In this document: one piece after another, positions 1-6,673 of the stretch
Numbering within the stretch: the stretch's first letter is position 1
Layout of the letters: every line of letters starts with the position of its first letter
DNA from: Candidatus Collierbacteria bacterium CG_4_9_14_3_um_filter_43_16
GTDB taxonomy: Bacteria > Patescibacteriota > Microgenomatia > UBA1400 > MFAQ01
Assembly (NCBI GenBank): GCA_002789895.1
Contig: PFUC01000068.1
Location: 1 to 10,905 of the forward strand
Direction: 5' to 3'
DNA length: 10,905 nt
Made by a program: the position numbers and the translations under genes
The notes under the pieces: model-generated
Seen by the model: only the letters and a program-made list of their open reading frames with translations
Told to the model about the DNA's origin: nothing
Databases searched by the model: none

Positions 1-1275
1 ATTTTAAAAAGAAAGGTTCATGGACATAACTTGGTGTATCTGGACAGTGGGGCGACCAGCCAGAAGCCGGAGAGTGTGATCAAGGCGATGGATGACTATT
101 ACAGGAATACAAATGCAAATATTCACAGAGGAGTATACGAAATGTCGGTAGAGTCGACCCGCCTAGTGGATGAGGCACGAAAGAAAGTAGCTGATTTTAT
201 TGGTGGGAGACCGGAAGAAATTATCTTCACCAGAAATGCCAGTGAGAGCTTGAACTTAATAATGTATTCATGGGGAAAAGATCATATAAACGAAGGAGAT
301 GCTGTGCTGGTGAGCCGACTAGAACACCACTCGAATTTGGTTCCTTGGCAGGTGCTTTGTAGAGAAAAGAATGCCGAACTGAGGATTATTGACGTGGATG
401 GTGAAGGAAGATTGAAATTAAGAACTCAAGAACTCAAGGAATCAAGAGCTCAAGATAAGGTATTTTCCGAGAATGGATTGATGGTAAGGATGGGAAGTTT
501 TGAAGAATTGATTACTGATGGAAAGGTAAAGTTGTTTGCGGTAACCGGTGCATCTAACGTTCTCGGAACTTTACCGAATACGAAAGCAATGATCAAAATG
601 ATCAAAGAGAGGTCACCTGAGGTTAAAGTACTGATAGATGCTTCGCAAATGGTGCCTCATATGAAAGTGGACGTAAGAACTTTGGGTGCAGATTTTGTGG
701 CTTTTTCAGGACACAAAATGCTGGGGCCAACAGGGACGGGAGTATTGTGGGGTAAGAAAGAAATTCTTTCCAAAATGAGACCATTTTTGTACGGAGGAGA
801 CATGATTGGAGAAGTAAAAATCACGGGGTCAACTTGGGCAGAGATTCCGAGTAGATTTGAAGCTGGGACGCCAGATATTGCCGGCATAATTGGGTTGGGG
901 GCGGCGGTGGATTATTTGGAAAAAATTGGAATGGATAACGTCCGCGAACACGAAAAAGAACTAATAAATTATGCTTTGAATAAAATGTCTATATTGGAAA
1001 ATGCGGGTTTGATAACACTTTATGGTCCGAGAGACATTGAGGATAGGGGGGGTGCTTTAGCCTTTAATGTGGTTGGTGTCCACCCTCATGATGTGGCCCA
1101 GATCTTGGATGGTTTTGGCATTGCTGTGCGGTCCGGTCAGCACTGTGCGGCGCCACTCGTCACCGGATTTGGAGTAACTGCCATGGTGAGGGCAACTTTT
1201 TATTTTTACAATACTAAAGAAGAAGTTGATTATCTGGTGGAAAAATTAAAAGAGGTACCAAAAGTATTTGCTTAA
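1..1275 (+). CDS. sufS: Cysteine desulfurase SufS, 5' end cut by window edge
   Basis: PLP enzyme that takes sulfur from cysteine and passes it as a persulfide to the SufU scaffold for Fe-S cluster building in the cytoplasm. The reading frame is open from base 1, and the residues before the TTG at 31 (ILKRKVHGHN) match the usual SufS N-terminus. The gene therefore starts left of the window and the TTG is not the start. Numbering codons from base 1: EHHSNLVPW at about 108-116 holds the PLP-stacking His, SGHK carries the PLP lysine K239 (715-717), and RSGQHCAAPL carries the catalytic Cys382 (1144-1146). The C-terminal VRATFYFYNTKEEVD region is typical of SufS. Compared with E. coli SufS, about 25 residues are extra near codons 141-165, beginning at an 8-bp-period DNA repeat (421-455). 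In EHHSN..SNVLG the usual TH before V/ASNVLG reads TG. The next gene follows after 3 bases. Confidence 0.96.
   Translation: MLKRKVHGHNLVYLDSGATSQKPESVIKAMDDYYRNTNANIHRGVYEMSVESTRLVDEARKKVADFIGGRPEEIIFTRNASESLNLIMYSWGKDHINEGDAVLVSRLEHHSNLVPWQVLCREKNAELRIIDVDGEGRLKLRTQELKESRAQDKVFSENGLMVRMGSFEELITDGKVKLFAVTGASNVLGTLPNTKAMIKMIKERSPEVKVLIDASQMVPHMKVDVRTLGADFVAFSGHKMLGPTGTGVLWGKKEILSKMRPFLYGGDMIGEVKITGSTWAEIPSRFEAGTPDIAGIIGLGAAVDYLEKIGMDNVREHEKELINYALNKMSILENAGLITLYGPRDIEDRGGALAFNVVGVHPHDVAQILDGFGIAVRSGQHCAAPLVTGFGVTAMVRATFYFYNTKEEVDYLVEKLKEVPKVFA
421..455 (+). repeat. Four-unit octamer repeat inside sufS (copy 1)
   Basis: Four 8-bp units run without gaps: AACTCAAG at 423-430, AACTCAAG at 431-438, GAATCAAG at 439-446 and AGCTCAAG at 447-454. 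The 35-base block matches 2041-2075 in sufU at 33 positions by eye. In sufS it is read as RTQELKESRAQD, and it opens an extra segment absent from E. coli SufS. Because the unit is 8 bp, the codon phase shifts from unit to unit, and all three forward frames are open. Confidence 0.85.
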
Positions 1276-1278
1276 CTT

Positions 1279-1914
1279 ATGAGAGAAATAACTGATGAAG
1301 TCGGTTTTTCGTTTAGAAATCAGGAGAGAGCAAGAAAGGTAGAATCGAGAGAAAAGCCTACGAAGCTGTATCATGTTTCGCCAAATAGAATAAAGGTTGG
1401 TGAGGAGATCTGCCCATCTGATGGCGATAGAAAGGTCGTTTTCTTATCTGACAACCCATTACCACATTACACAATTGCGGGGACCAAAGTGTTGCCACCA
1501 GACTGGTTAATAGAGGTTCATAAAGATGAAGGTGAATGGAAAAAGCTTAAAGGAGATTGGTTTGTTTATGAGGTTGAGCCAATAGGCGCTGTTTGGTATG
1601 GAATTGAAGAGAGTGAGGTAATCGCAAAAGGAGCAAGAGTGATTAGGTTCGTAGGTAACGCGAGGTCCATACTTCAAAGACAGGTAGATCGATTAACAAA
1701 GAGACGAAAAAACAAGAAAGGTGAGGAAAGAATGTTAGGTTCTGAGGTTCACAGACTGGGAAGACTAAAACTTATAAAATCGAGAACGACTCTTGAGTCT
1801 GGAAAGGTTAAAGAAAGAAAAACTTCTTGGGTTGAAGGTCGAAGCGACTCAGATAGATACTGGAATCAAAACAGAATGAATTATGAGAGGTCGGAAAAGA
1901 GAAAAAATGAGTGA
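1279..1914 (+). CDS. Unrecognised basic protein, possibly ADP-ribosyltransferase-like
   Basis: 211 residues with no firmly recognised family. Residues 29-127 have a pattern resembling the rifampin ADP-ribosyltransferase (Arr)/PARP-like fold: KLYHVSP (H32) followed by VGEEICP, a VVFLSD strand (F55), then WFVYEVEPIG (94-103) and RVIRFVG (120-126). This compares with Arr's YFHGT, VGDLLVP, HVYLT, IYVVEPTGP and LRVVG. The Arr Tyr position appears to be Phe here, and an acidic counterpart to the Arr Asp would have to be E110 or E111, so activity is uncertain. Residues 131-211 form a Lys/Arg-rich, low-hydrophobicity tail that may bind nucleic acid or be disordered. The gene starts 3 bases after sufS and its last 8 bases overlap the chosen sufU start, so it is likely co-transcribed. 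No good ribosome binding site is seen. No membrane segment or signal peptide is visible. Confidence 0.75.
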   Translation: MREITDEVGFSFRNQERARKVESREKPTKLYHVSPNRIKVGEEICPSDGDRKVVFLSDNPLPHYTIAGTKVLPPDWLIEVHKDEGEWKKLKGDWFVYEVEPIGAVWYGIEESEVIAKGARVIRFVGNARSILQRQVDRLTKRRKNKKGEERMLGSEVHRLGRLKLIKSRTTLESGKVKERKTSWVEGRSDSDRYWNQNRMNYERSEKRKNE

Positions 1915-2308
1915 CTACAAAGATGTAATCATAGATCACTACAAGAATCCAAGAAATTTTGGGGAGATGGATCATGCAGACATCAGTATGGACGAATCGA
2001 ACGCCTCATGCGGGGATATGATACAGATACAGGTAAAAACAGAACCCAAGAACTCAAGGAATCAAGAACTCAAGAAGGGAAATGATTTGGTGATTAAAGA
2101 GATGAAGTGGAGGGGGGTGGGGTGCGCGATTTCAACAGCGGCGGCAAGTATGCTGTCGGAGAAGATTGTGGGGATGAGTAAAGCCGACCTGGAAAAATTT
2201 GGAGAGGCAGGGATCGTCGAGATGTTGGGTGGAGAAGTAAATGTTGGTAGAATGAAATGTGCTACACTCGCTTATCGAGGGTTATTAAAAATATTTGAAA
2301 GTAATTAA
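1907..2308 (+). CDS. sufU: SufU-type Fe-S cluster scaffold
   Basis: 133 residues. It accepts sulfur from SufS and is the assembly or relay site for Fe-S clusters. The N-terminal MSDYKDVIIDHYKNPRN is diagnostic of the IscU/SufU family. The ligands Cys35 and Asp37 (NASCGD), Cys73 (GVGCAIS) and Cys118 (MKCATLAY) are all present. Lys117 precedes the last Cys as in SufU, where IscU has His. However, the roughly 18-residue insert that B. subtilis SufU carries between the second and third Cys is absent. Instead, about 12 extra residues (near EPKNSRNQELKK, 46-57) lie between the first and second Cys and are encoded by the octamer repeat. I chose ATG 1907 over ATG 1883 because the family N-terminus begins there; GAGAGG at 1885-1890 is a weak, distant ribosome binding site. 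The start overlaps the upstream gene by 8 bases. Confidence 0.93.
   Translation: MSDYKDVIIDHYKNPRNFGEMDHADISMDESNASCGDMIQIQVKTEPKNSRNQELKKGNDLVIKEMKWRGVGCAISTAAASMLSEKIVGMSKADLEKFGEAGIVEMLGGEVNVGRMKCATLAYRGLLKIFESN
2041..2075 (+). repeat. Four-unit octamer repeat inside sufU (copy 2)
   Basis: Units are AACCCAAG (2043-2050), AACTCAAG (2051-2058), GAATCAAG (2059-2066) and AACTCAAG (2067-2074). The block matches 421-455 at 33 of 35 positions. It is read one base out of phase compared with sufS and encodes EPKNSRNQELKK, which coincides with an extra loop relative to B. subtilis SufU and E. coli IscU. Confidence 0.85.
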
Positions 2309-2315
2309 AATTTAT

Positions 2316-2383
2316 ATAGATTCCCGAGCACCTGCCCGCAGATGCTAGAGCATCAGCTCTTGTAGGCGGGGGTCGGGAATGAC
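2316..2383. repeat. Palindromic intergenic repeat, copy A
   Basis: The element is bounded by ATAGATT (2316-2322) and AATGAC (2378-2383). An outer inverted repeat pairs ATTCCCGA (2320-2327) with TCGGGAAT (2373-2380). A central palindrome pairs GATGCT (2341-2346) with AGCATC (2349-2354). The same end sequences bound the copy at 8011-8063. There is no T-run after the stem, so it is not a standard terminator. It fills most of the gap after sufU. Confidence 0.7.
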
Positions 2384-2390
2384 ATGAGTG

Positions 2391-2466
2391 GAGTGAGACC
2401 AGATCGTGAAGACACGATATCTTCGACCTACGGCAGGCAGGTCTCCTGGAATTCGGTCGGAATGAC
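2391..2466. repeat. Second palindromic element next to copy A
   Basis: GAGACC (2395-2400) pairs with GGTCTC (2440-2445). Inside is a tight hairpin, ATCGTG (2403-2408), loop AAGA, CACGAT (2413-2418). The element ends in GTCGGAATGAC (2456-2466), close to the TCGGGAATGAC end of copy A, so the gap appears to hold two related, partly degraded repeats side by side. It ends 8 bases before the next start codon. Confidence 0.55.
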
Positions 2467-2474
2467 AATAGTAT

Positions 2475-3107
2475 ATGAATGATTGGAAATTGATCTTAAA
2501 AGTGACTATCGGATGTGCGGCACTTTTGCTGGTGGCTATTTGGGGATTGTCCAAGATGGCAGGGTCGGAGAGTGCACTAAAGGTAGAAGAGAGTGTGCTG
2601 TTGGTGGGTGCAAGGTTTGTAAAGGAGAATGGTGAGACAAGAGTGACGGTCGTCAACTTTTCGGATATGCAATGCCCATCATGTAAGGCGGCGGATATAC
2701 AAACGAAAGAACTGTTTAATATGCCAGGGGTGAAGGTTGTAACAAGGCTTTTCCCATTACCAGCTTCGTTGCATCGTTATGCTTTGATTTCCGCTAAGGC
2801 GGCCGAAGCGGCAAGAATCATGGGTAAGGGGTTTGAGATGGTGGCGGTATTGTATGACAAACAGGAGGAATGGTCGGCAGTGAATAAACCCGAAGATAGT
2901 TTTGCGGACTATGCGAGGAGCTTGGGATTGGACGAAAAAATATTTAGAGAAAAATTGGCATCTAATGAAGCGGCTCAGAATGTGCAAGTTGACGCCGATT
3001 TGGCCGCCTCACTACAGCTTTCCGGTACACCGACCTTTTTTGTAAATGGAGAACAGGTGGGAGCACCATTTGTGGTTGATAAGGTTAAACAACTTCTTGG
3101 AATTTAA
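2475..3107 (+). CDS. Membrane-anchored DsbA-like thioredoxin-fold protein (CPSC)
   Basis: 210 residues. An N-terminal hydrophobic segment (about 5-25) should anchor or export the protein, placing the rest outside the cytoplasm. A DsbA/thioredoxin-type domain follows: the VTVVNFSDMQCPSC strand and active site with Cys67 and Cys70, a helical insert (about 97-165) as in DsbA-type proteins, and the cis-proline loop SGTPTFFVNG with Pro186. It is expected to oxidise, reduce or isomerise disulfides in exported proteins. The CPSC dipeptide is not the E. coli DsbA one (CPHC), so direction cannot be read from it. The next gene, starting 4 bases downstream, is a CcdA-like thiol transporter, which suggests this protein is kept reduced or recycled through the membrane. 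No Shine-Dalgarno site is seen before ATG 2475. Confidence 0.9.
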   Translation: MNDWKLILKVTIGCAALLLVAIWGLSKMAGSESALKVEESVLLVGARFVKENGETRVTVVNFSDMQCPSCKAADIQTKELFNMPGVKVVTRLFPLPASLHRYALISAKAAEAARIMGKGFEMVAVLYDKQEEWSAVNKPEDSFADYARSLGLDEKIFREKLASNEAAQNVQVDADLAASLQLSGTPTFFVNGEQVGAPFVVDKVKQLLGI

Positions 3108-3111
3108 TAAA

Positions 3112-3801
3112 ATGCAAATAAGTCTGCCGATACTCACCATAACTGCTTTGACTAACGGGATTAATCCTTGCGGAATCGGGATGATGATCACATTTTTGGG
3201 ATATCTGTTGGTCTTCGGAGGGAGAAGCAAAGAGAATAAATGGATCTATAAAATTGGCTTTACCTATGTACTCAGCACGTTTGTAACCTATCTACTATTG
3301 GGACTCGTTTTTTATAGCGCGGCTTTTTATTTTCAGAGATCGTGGTTTGCGGGGATCTTCAAATATGTAATTGGAGGTGCATTGGCTTTGGCAGGACTAA
3401 TTCAGCTAAAAGATGTTTTTTGGCAGGACCTGCCGATTCATCTGCGGATGCCTAAAATTGGCTTTGAAAAGATAAATAGGTTGATGGCGAAGACGAGTGT
3501 GGGGGTAGCGGCACTAATTGGAATACTAACCACGATTTTTGCGACTCCTTGTATGATGCCACTATATATTGGGACGACTGCTGTGATAGCCAGGTCAGGT
3601 TTGCCATGGTATCAAGTGCTATCTCTTTTTCTCTATTACAATTTGATTTTCATTTTACCCTTGGTGTTGATTTTGGTGGTAATGGGTGAAGGGAAACAGG
3701 TGGTGGATATGAAGGAGTGGGAGCATAAAAACACCAAATGGATGAGGTTTATTTTGGGGGCAGCTTTGATAATTGTCGGCTATTTAATCGTTAGTAAATA
3801 G
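3112..3801 (+). CDS. CcdA/DsbD-family transmembrane thiol transporter
   Basis: 229 residues with about six membrane helices (roughly 8-34, 46-72, 78-100, 127-155, 165-191, 208-227). Two half-repeats each carry the family signature Cys in a proline-bearing motif: NGINPCG with Cys20 and FATPCMMP with Cys147. These two cysteines form the membrane disulfide that carries reducing equivalents from the cytoplasm to extracytoplasmic thioredoxin-like partners. The obvious partner is the CPSC protein immediately upstream. I chose ATG 3112 over the in-frame ATG at 3046 because the earlier one lies inside the upstream gene and would add a hydrophilic leader. The length fits single-domain CcdA proteins, and no extra domains of full-length DsbD are present. 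Confidence 0.9.
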   Translation: MQISLPILTITALTNGINPCGIGMMITFLGYLLVFGGRSKENKWIYKIGFTYVLSTFVTYLLLGLVFYSAAFYFQRSWFAGIFKYVIGGALALAGLIQLKDVFWQDLPIHLRMPKIGFEKINRLMAKTSVGVAALIGILTTIFATPCMMPLYIGTTAVIARSGLPWYQVLSLFLYYNLIFILPLVLILVVMGEGKQVVDMKEWEHKNTKWMRFILGAALIIVGYLIVSK

Positions 3802-3813
3802 TAAAATAATCTC

Positions 3814-4521
3814 ATGTTGCCTGAAAAATTGTTAGGAAGCGTGGAATATAAGGAAAATTTGGCTGGAAACAATTATCTGGTTAGGATCGGTTTTGACAAG
3901 AAGGTGGAGTTCATACCTGGCCAATATGCCAGCCTGAAAGTGGCTGAGGATGGTGTAAGAAGGTCTTATTCAATAGCTAGTTTGCCAAACGAAAACGTGA
4001 TTGACTTGTTGGTAGATGTGACACCGATGGGCGTGGGATCAAAATATATACTTGGGCTAAAGGTGGGAGACAGTGTCGAGGTTTTGGCTTTCTTGGGCAG
4101 GTTTACCATCGACTCACTATTGTTGTTCGAAACAAAACAGATACTTTTTTTGGCTACCGGAGCCGGGATAGCTCCTTTCAAACCGATGATCGAGGATCTA
4201 TTATATCGAAAACATTTTGCCAATGAAGTCAGACTTGTTTGGGGAATGCGCCACCCCGAAGAACTCTATTGGCTAAAAGAACTGGATAATATAAACCGAG
4301 ATTTTGACAATTTTAAACACGATATCGTCATTTCGAAACCAACTGAGGACTGGCCTGGATTTGCCGGACATGTGGATACCGTGGTTAACCAGCTCGAACA
4401 AGATTGGTCCAAAACATTGGTTTATCTATGTGGTGCACCGAACATGATCACGGAGATGGAAAAGAATCTGAAAGAAAAAGGGGTGCGGGAGGAACACATT
4501 TTTTATGAGAAATATTTTTAG
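3814..4521 (+). CDS. Ferredoxin-NADP reductase-like flavoprotein
   Basis: 235 residues. It has the FNR fold with an FAD domain and then an NAD(P) domain: PGQYASLKV and RRSYSIAS (R50, Y52, S53, FAD binding), GVGSKYIL (73-80, phosphate contact), LATGAGIAPFKPMI (113-126, pyridine nucleotide), WGMRHPEELYW (143-153), YLCGAPNMI (204-212) and an aromatic C-terminus EKYF. There is no [2Fe-2S] domain, so it is a stand-alone reductase like Fpr rather than a fused oxygenase reductase. It should move electrons between NAD(P)H and a one-electron carrier such as ferredoxin or flavodoxin. It sits 12 bases after the CcdA-like gene, which could link it to the thiol relay, but that is inference. Its end overlaps the next gene by 17 bases. 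Confidence 0.9.
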   Translation: MLPEKLLGSVEYKENLAGNNYLVRIGFDKKVEFIPGQYASLKVAEDGVRRSYSIASLPNENVIDLLVDVTPMGVGSKYILGLKVGDSVEVLAFLGRFTIDSLLLFETKQILFLATGAGIAPFKPMIEDLLYRKHFANEVRLVWGMRHPEELYWLKELDNINRDFDNFKHDIVISKPTEDWPGFAGHVDTVVNQLEQDWSKTLVYLCGAPNMITEMEKNLKEKGVREEHIFYEKYF

Positions 4522-6106
4522 TTCAGAATATGGCGTTTTTATAGAGAAAGAAGGAAACAACAAGTTTATTGTCTCCGACAATGTAGGAATATTGGGTATA
4601 AAAAGGAAAGTGGTGGAGGGAGGAGAAAATGAATTTGTCGTGCAGGTAGAGTTGAGAAACATTGGAGAAGAAGATGTCTTGGTGAAATCGATGGTGGTGG
4701 CCGAATTTTTGTTGACCGGAAAGGTGGAGAAAGTACTTGAGAATGGTTGGGGGCAGTCGAGCTTTTCGGGATATAGAACACAAGTAAAGGAAACTAAGCG
4801 AAAAAGAATTATTCTTAAAAGGGACCAGAACTCAAACTCATTTATGAAGAATTTTGGCTATCTTGAGGGAAGTATGGTGAATGAATGGTTTACTCAGGTG
4901 GTATTTTCCGAGAAGAATTGTGTTTTTGGAGCAGTCACATCTGCGGATCAGTTTACCCAGATTTATCTCAAGGAAGGTAAAGACGGTCTGAAAGTAAGGA
5001 TTACTTGTCAATTGGATGACTATAGACTTAAGCCAGATGAAAAATTGGTCTCTGAGAAAATTGCCTTAGTTTGGGGTCGGAAGGCAAAAGAGACTTTAGA
5101 AGACTATGCAGATTTAATAGCAAAGTACTCTAAAACTAGAAGTGTGAAAAACCCCCCGGTGGGACTTTGCTGTGCTTATTACTTTCAAGGGAACATAGTG
5201 AGCGAGGAGTATCTACGCAGTCAACTGCGATCTCTGACCTTGTTCCCGGGCAAGACGGGTCTTAAATATGTAGAGATTGATGCCGGGTATTGCACTTGGG
5301 GAGACTGGCTGGAGATAAATAATAGTTTTCCGTCCGGAATGAAGGTAATGGTAAACGAGATTCGAAAGATGGGGTTGAAGGCGGGAATTTGGTGTGCTCC
5401 GTATGTGGCAGATCCCAAAAGTAATCTGTACAAACAGCACCCGGATTGGTTCTTGAGAAATAAATCCGGTAGAGAAATTGAAGGAAGACTGAGTTCTCCA
5501 TTGGATTTATTACCGCAATTTTCGTTAAAAGTATTGGACCCGACTCTTCCTGAGGTGCAAAAATATATTAGAAAAGTGGTTAAACAATTCATGGATTGGG
5601 GATTTGAAATGCTGAAAATAGATTTTACTTATCCGGTTTGCTTTTCAGACAGATATTTCTTGCCTGTGACTCGGGCACAGGCTTTGAGAATGGGCTATGA
5701 AGTGATTCGATCTACTGCCGGAGAAAGAATTCACTTGATGTCAGCGATTTCCCAGCTATCACCGCTTGTGGGGGTAGTGGATTCTGCTCGGGTGGGTATA
5801 GATACACTCAATCCTTATGTTTCTAAAATCCCTTTTTTTGGAAAAATGATAAATGGCTATATGTTTAAAGAGAGTATGAGAAACAATAGTGCCAGACTGT
5901 TTTTGAATGGAAAAGTATGGATTAATGATGCCGATTGTTTTGTCGGCAGAGGGCATGCCGGATTGTCGAAATCTCAAATGAGTGAACAGTTTGACTTTTT
6001 GAAGAAATACAAGGGATCTATTTGGATAGGCGACAGTTTTAAGACGATGACAAAATCGAATCTAGACAAATATATTGATTTGTTCAGAAAGAGATGGGGA
6101 AAATAG
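4505..6106 (+). CDS. GH-D clan (GH36/GH27-like) alpha-galactosidase-like glycosidase
   Basis: 533 residues. Residues 1-215 are beta-rich, like the N-terminal domain of GH36 enzymes, and 216-510 form the TIM barrel. Barrel motifs include VEIDAGYCTWGDW (256-268), LKAGIWCAPYVADP (291-304), LKIDF with the probable nucleophile Asp373 (370-374), and SARVGID with the probable acid/base Asp433 (427-433). These correspond to the KWD and RxGxD-type motifs of clan GH-D. The likely activity is release of alpha-galactose or a similar sugar, with a retaining mechanism. No signal peptide is seen, so it is probably cytoplasmic or acts on imported or internal glycans. GGGAGGAA at 4487-4494 inside the upstream gene is a fair ribosome binding site, and the 17-base overlap suggests coupled translation. 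Exact substrate is not determinable. Confidence 0.85.
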   Translation: MRNIFSSEYGVFIEKEGNNKFIVSDNVGILGIKRKVVEGGENEFVVQVELRNIGEEDVLVKSMVVAEFLLTGKVEKVLENGWGQSSFSGYRTQVKETKRKRIILKRDQNSNSFMKNFGYLEGSMVNEWFTQVVFSEKNCVFGAVTSADQFTQIYLKEGKDGLKVRITCQLDDYRLKPDEKLVSEKIALVWGRKAKETLEDYADLIAKYSKTRSVKNPPVGLCCAYYFQGNIVSEEYLRSQLRSLTLFPGKTGLKYVEIDAGYCTWGDWLEINNSFPSGMKVMVNEIRKMGLKAGIWCAPYVADPKSNLYKQHPDWFLRNKSGREIEGRLSSPLDLLPQFSLKVLDPTLPEVQKYIRKVVKQFMDWGFEMLKIDFTYPVCFSDRYFLPVTRAQALRMGYEVIRSTAGERIHLMSAISQLSPLVGVVDSARVGIDTLNPYVSKIPFFGKMINGYMFKESMRNNSARLFLNGKVWINDADCFVGRGHAGLSKSQMSEQFDFLKKYKGSIWIGDSFKTMTKSNLDKYIDLFRKRWGK

Positions 6107-6118
6107 AACAAATGCGTT

Positions 6119-6127
6119 TGCTATACT
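6119..6127 (+). promoter_or_regulatory. Extended -10 promoter element
   Basis: TGC followed by TATACT (6122-6127) fits the extended -10 pattern TGnTATAAT with one mismatch. No good -35 box is visible. A start near 6133-6135 would give a leader of about 45 bases before ATG 6180, carrying the strong ribosome binding site. Confidence 0.55.
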
Positions 6128-6162
6128 GAATATAAGGTGAGGGTATCTGTAATAAATTTTAC

Positions 6163-6173
6163 GGGAGGAGGTG
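6163..6173 (+). promoter_or_regulatory. Very strong Shine-Dalgarno site
   Basis: GGGAGGAGGTG closely complements the anti-Shine-Dalgarno end of 16S rRNA and sits 6 bases before ATG 6180. It decides that start: ATG 6176 and GTG 6173 share a frame that stops after a few codons. It is the only site of this strength in the window, where most genes have none. Confidence 0.8.
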
Positions 6174-6179
6174 TGATGA

Positions 6180-6371
6180 ATGAGGAATAAAGACAAGCTA
6201 ATGGTAGGAAAGGTGTTGATATATGCTTCAATCGGATGTGCGATGTTGTCGTTTATGGGAGCGTTTGGAACTGATCTATGGTTAGCTAGTACGCAATGGA
6301 TGCTGGTTGGCCTGACACTGGGTATTTGGGGGGTCTTTGTTTTGATCGAGGCCCAGTTTAAAATAAGGTGA
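6180..6371 (+). CDS. Small two-helix membrane protein
   Basis: 63 residues, family not recognised. A short basic N-terminus (RNKDK) is followed by two hydrophobic helices, about 9-30 and 36-58, and a basic end (FKIR). This suggests a small inner-membrane protein with both ends in the cytoplasm. It has its own promoter and the strongest ribosome binding site in the window, pointing to high expression. Its stop TGA shares a base with the start of the next gene (TGATG), so the two are probably translated together. Confidence 0.75.
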   Translation: MRNKDKLMVGKVLIYASIGCAMLSFMGAFGTDLWLASTQWMLVGLTLGIWGVFVLIEAQFKIR

Positions 6372-6673
6372 TGGAAATAACAGAAGATAAGATCCGCGAA
6401 GCCTTGAGAAAGGTGATCGATCCGGAATTGGGCGTAAGTATTGTGGACTTGGGTCTAATTTACGATGTCAGATATGAGGCCGGTAAAGCGGAAGTTGAGA
6501 TGACTTTGACTAGCCCGGGATGCCCATTAGCTCCTGTGATAGACAAGATGGTGAGGGAGGCGATGAAGGATGTCCCTGAAGTTAAGAATGTAACTATCGA
6601 TCTGGTTTGGGATCCGCCCTGGAGTGTGGATGCAATGTCGCCGGAACTGCGGGCAGAGTTGGGTCTTGATTAA
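6371..6673 (+). CDS. MIP18/DUF59 (SufT-like) Fe-S assembly protein
   Basis: 100 residues, the usual length of a stand-alone DUF59 (MIP18, PaaD, SufT-like) domain. Signatures are KVIDPELGVSIVDLGLIYDV (14-33), MTLTSPGCPL with the conserved Cys51 (44-53), and VWDPPWS (79-85). The family helps mature or deliver Fe-S clusters. In a window that also encodes SufS and SufU, a role as cluster carrier or targeting factor is the natural reading. I prefer ATG 6371 to GTG 6368; the ATG overlaps the previous stop by one base. Cys51 in a TSPGC motif is typical of the family. No CxxC or other cluster-binding domain is fused to it. Confidence 0.92.
   Translation: MEITEDKIREALRKVIDPELGVSIVDLGLIYDVRYEAGKAEVEMTLTSPGCPLAPVIDKMVREAMKDVPEVKNVTIDLVWDPPWSVDAMSPELRAELGLD

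Noticed and set aside
1788..1799. GACTCTTGAGTC palindrome in the ART-like gene as an octamer-repeat relative
   Set aside because: A single 12-base palindrome with partial likeness to the octamer on the other strand, which could easily arise by chance.
2467..2472. AATAGT as a leaderless -10 box before the CPSC gene
   Set aside because: It matches the consensus poorly, has no TG extension and lies only 2 bases from the ATG.
3046..3111. Upstream ATG for the CcdA-like gene
   Set aside because: It lies inside the preceding coding region and would add a hydrophilic 22-residue leader before the first helix.
459..4914. 15 identical bases (GGTATTTTCCGAGAA) at 459-473 in sufS and 4900-4914 in the glycosidase gene
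   Set aside because: Same reading frame and encodes a common VFSE stretch. One match of this length in about 11 kb is not strong evidence of a repeat.
6109..6120. CAAATGCGTTTG hairpin after the glycosidase gene as a terminator
   Set aside because: The stem is only four or five AT-rich pairs with no T-run, and it overlaps the extended -10 box.
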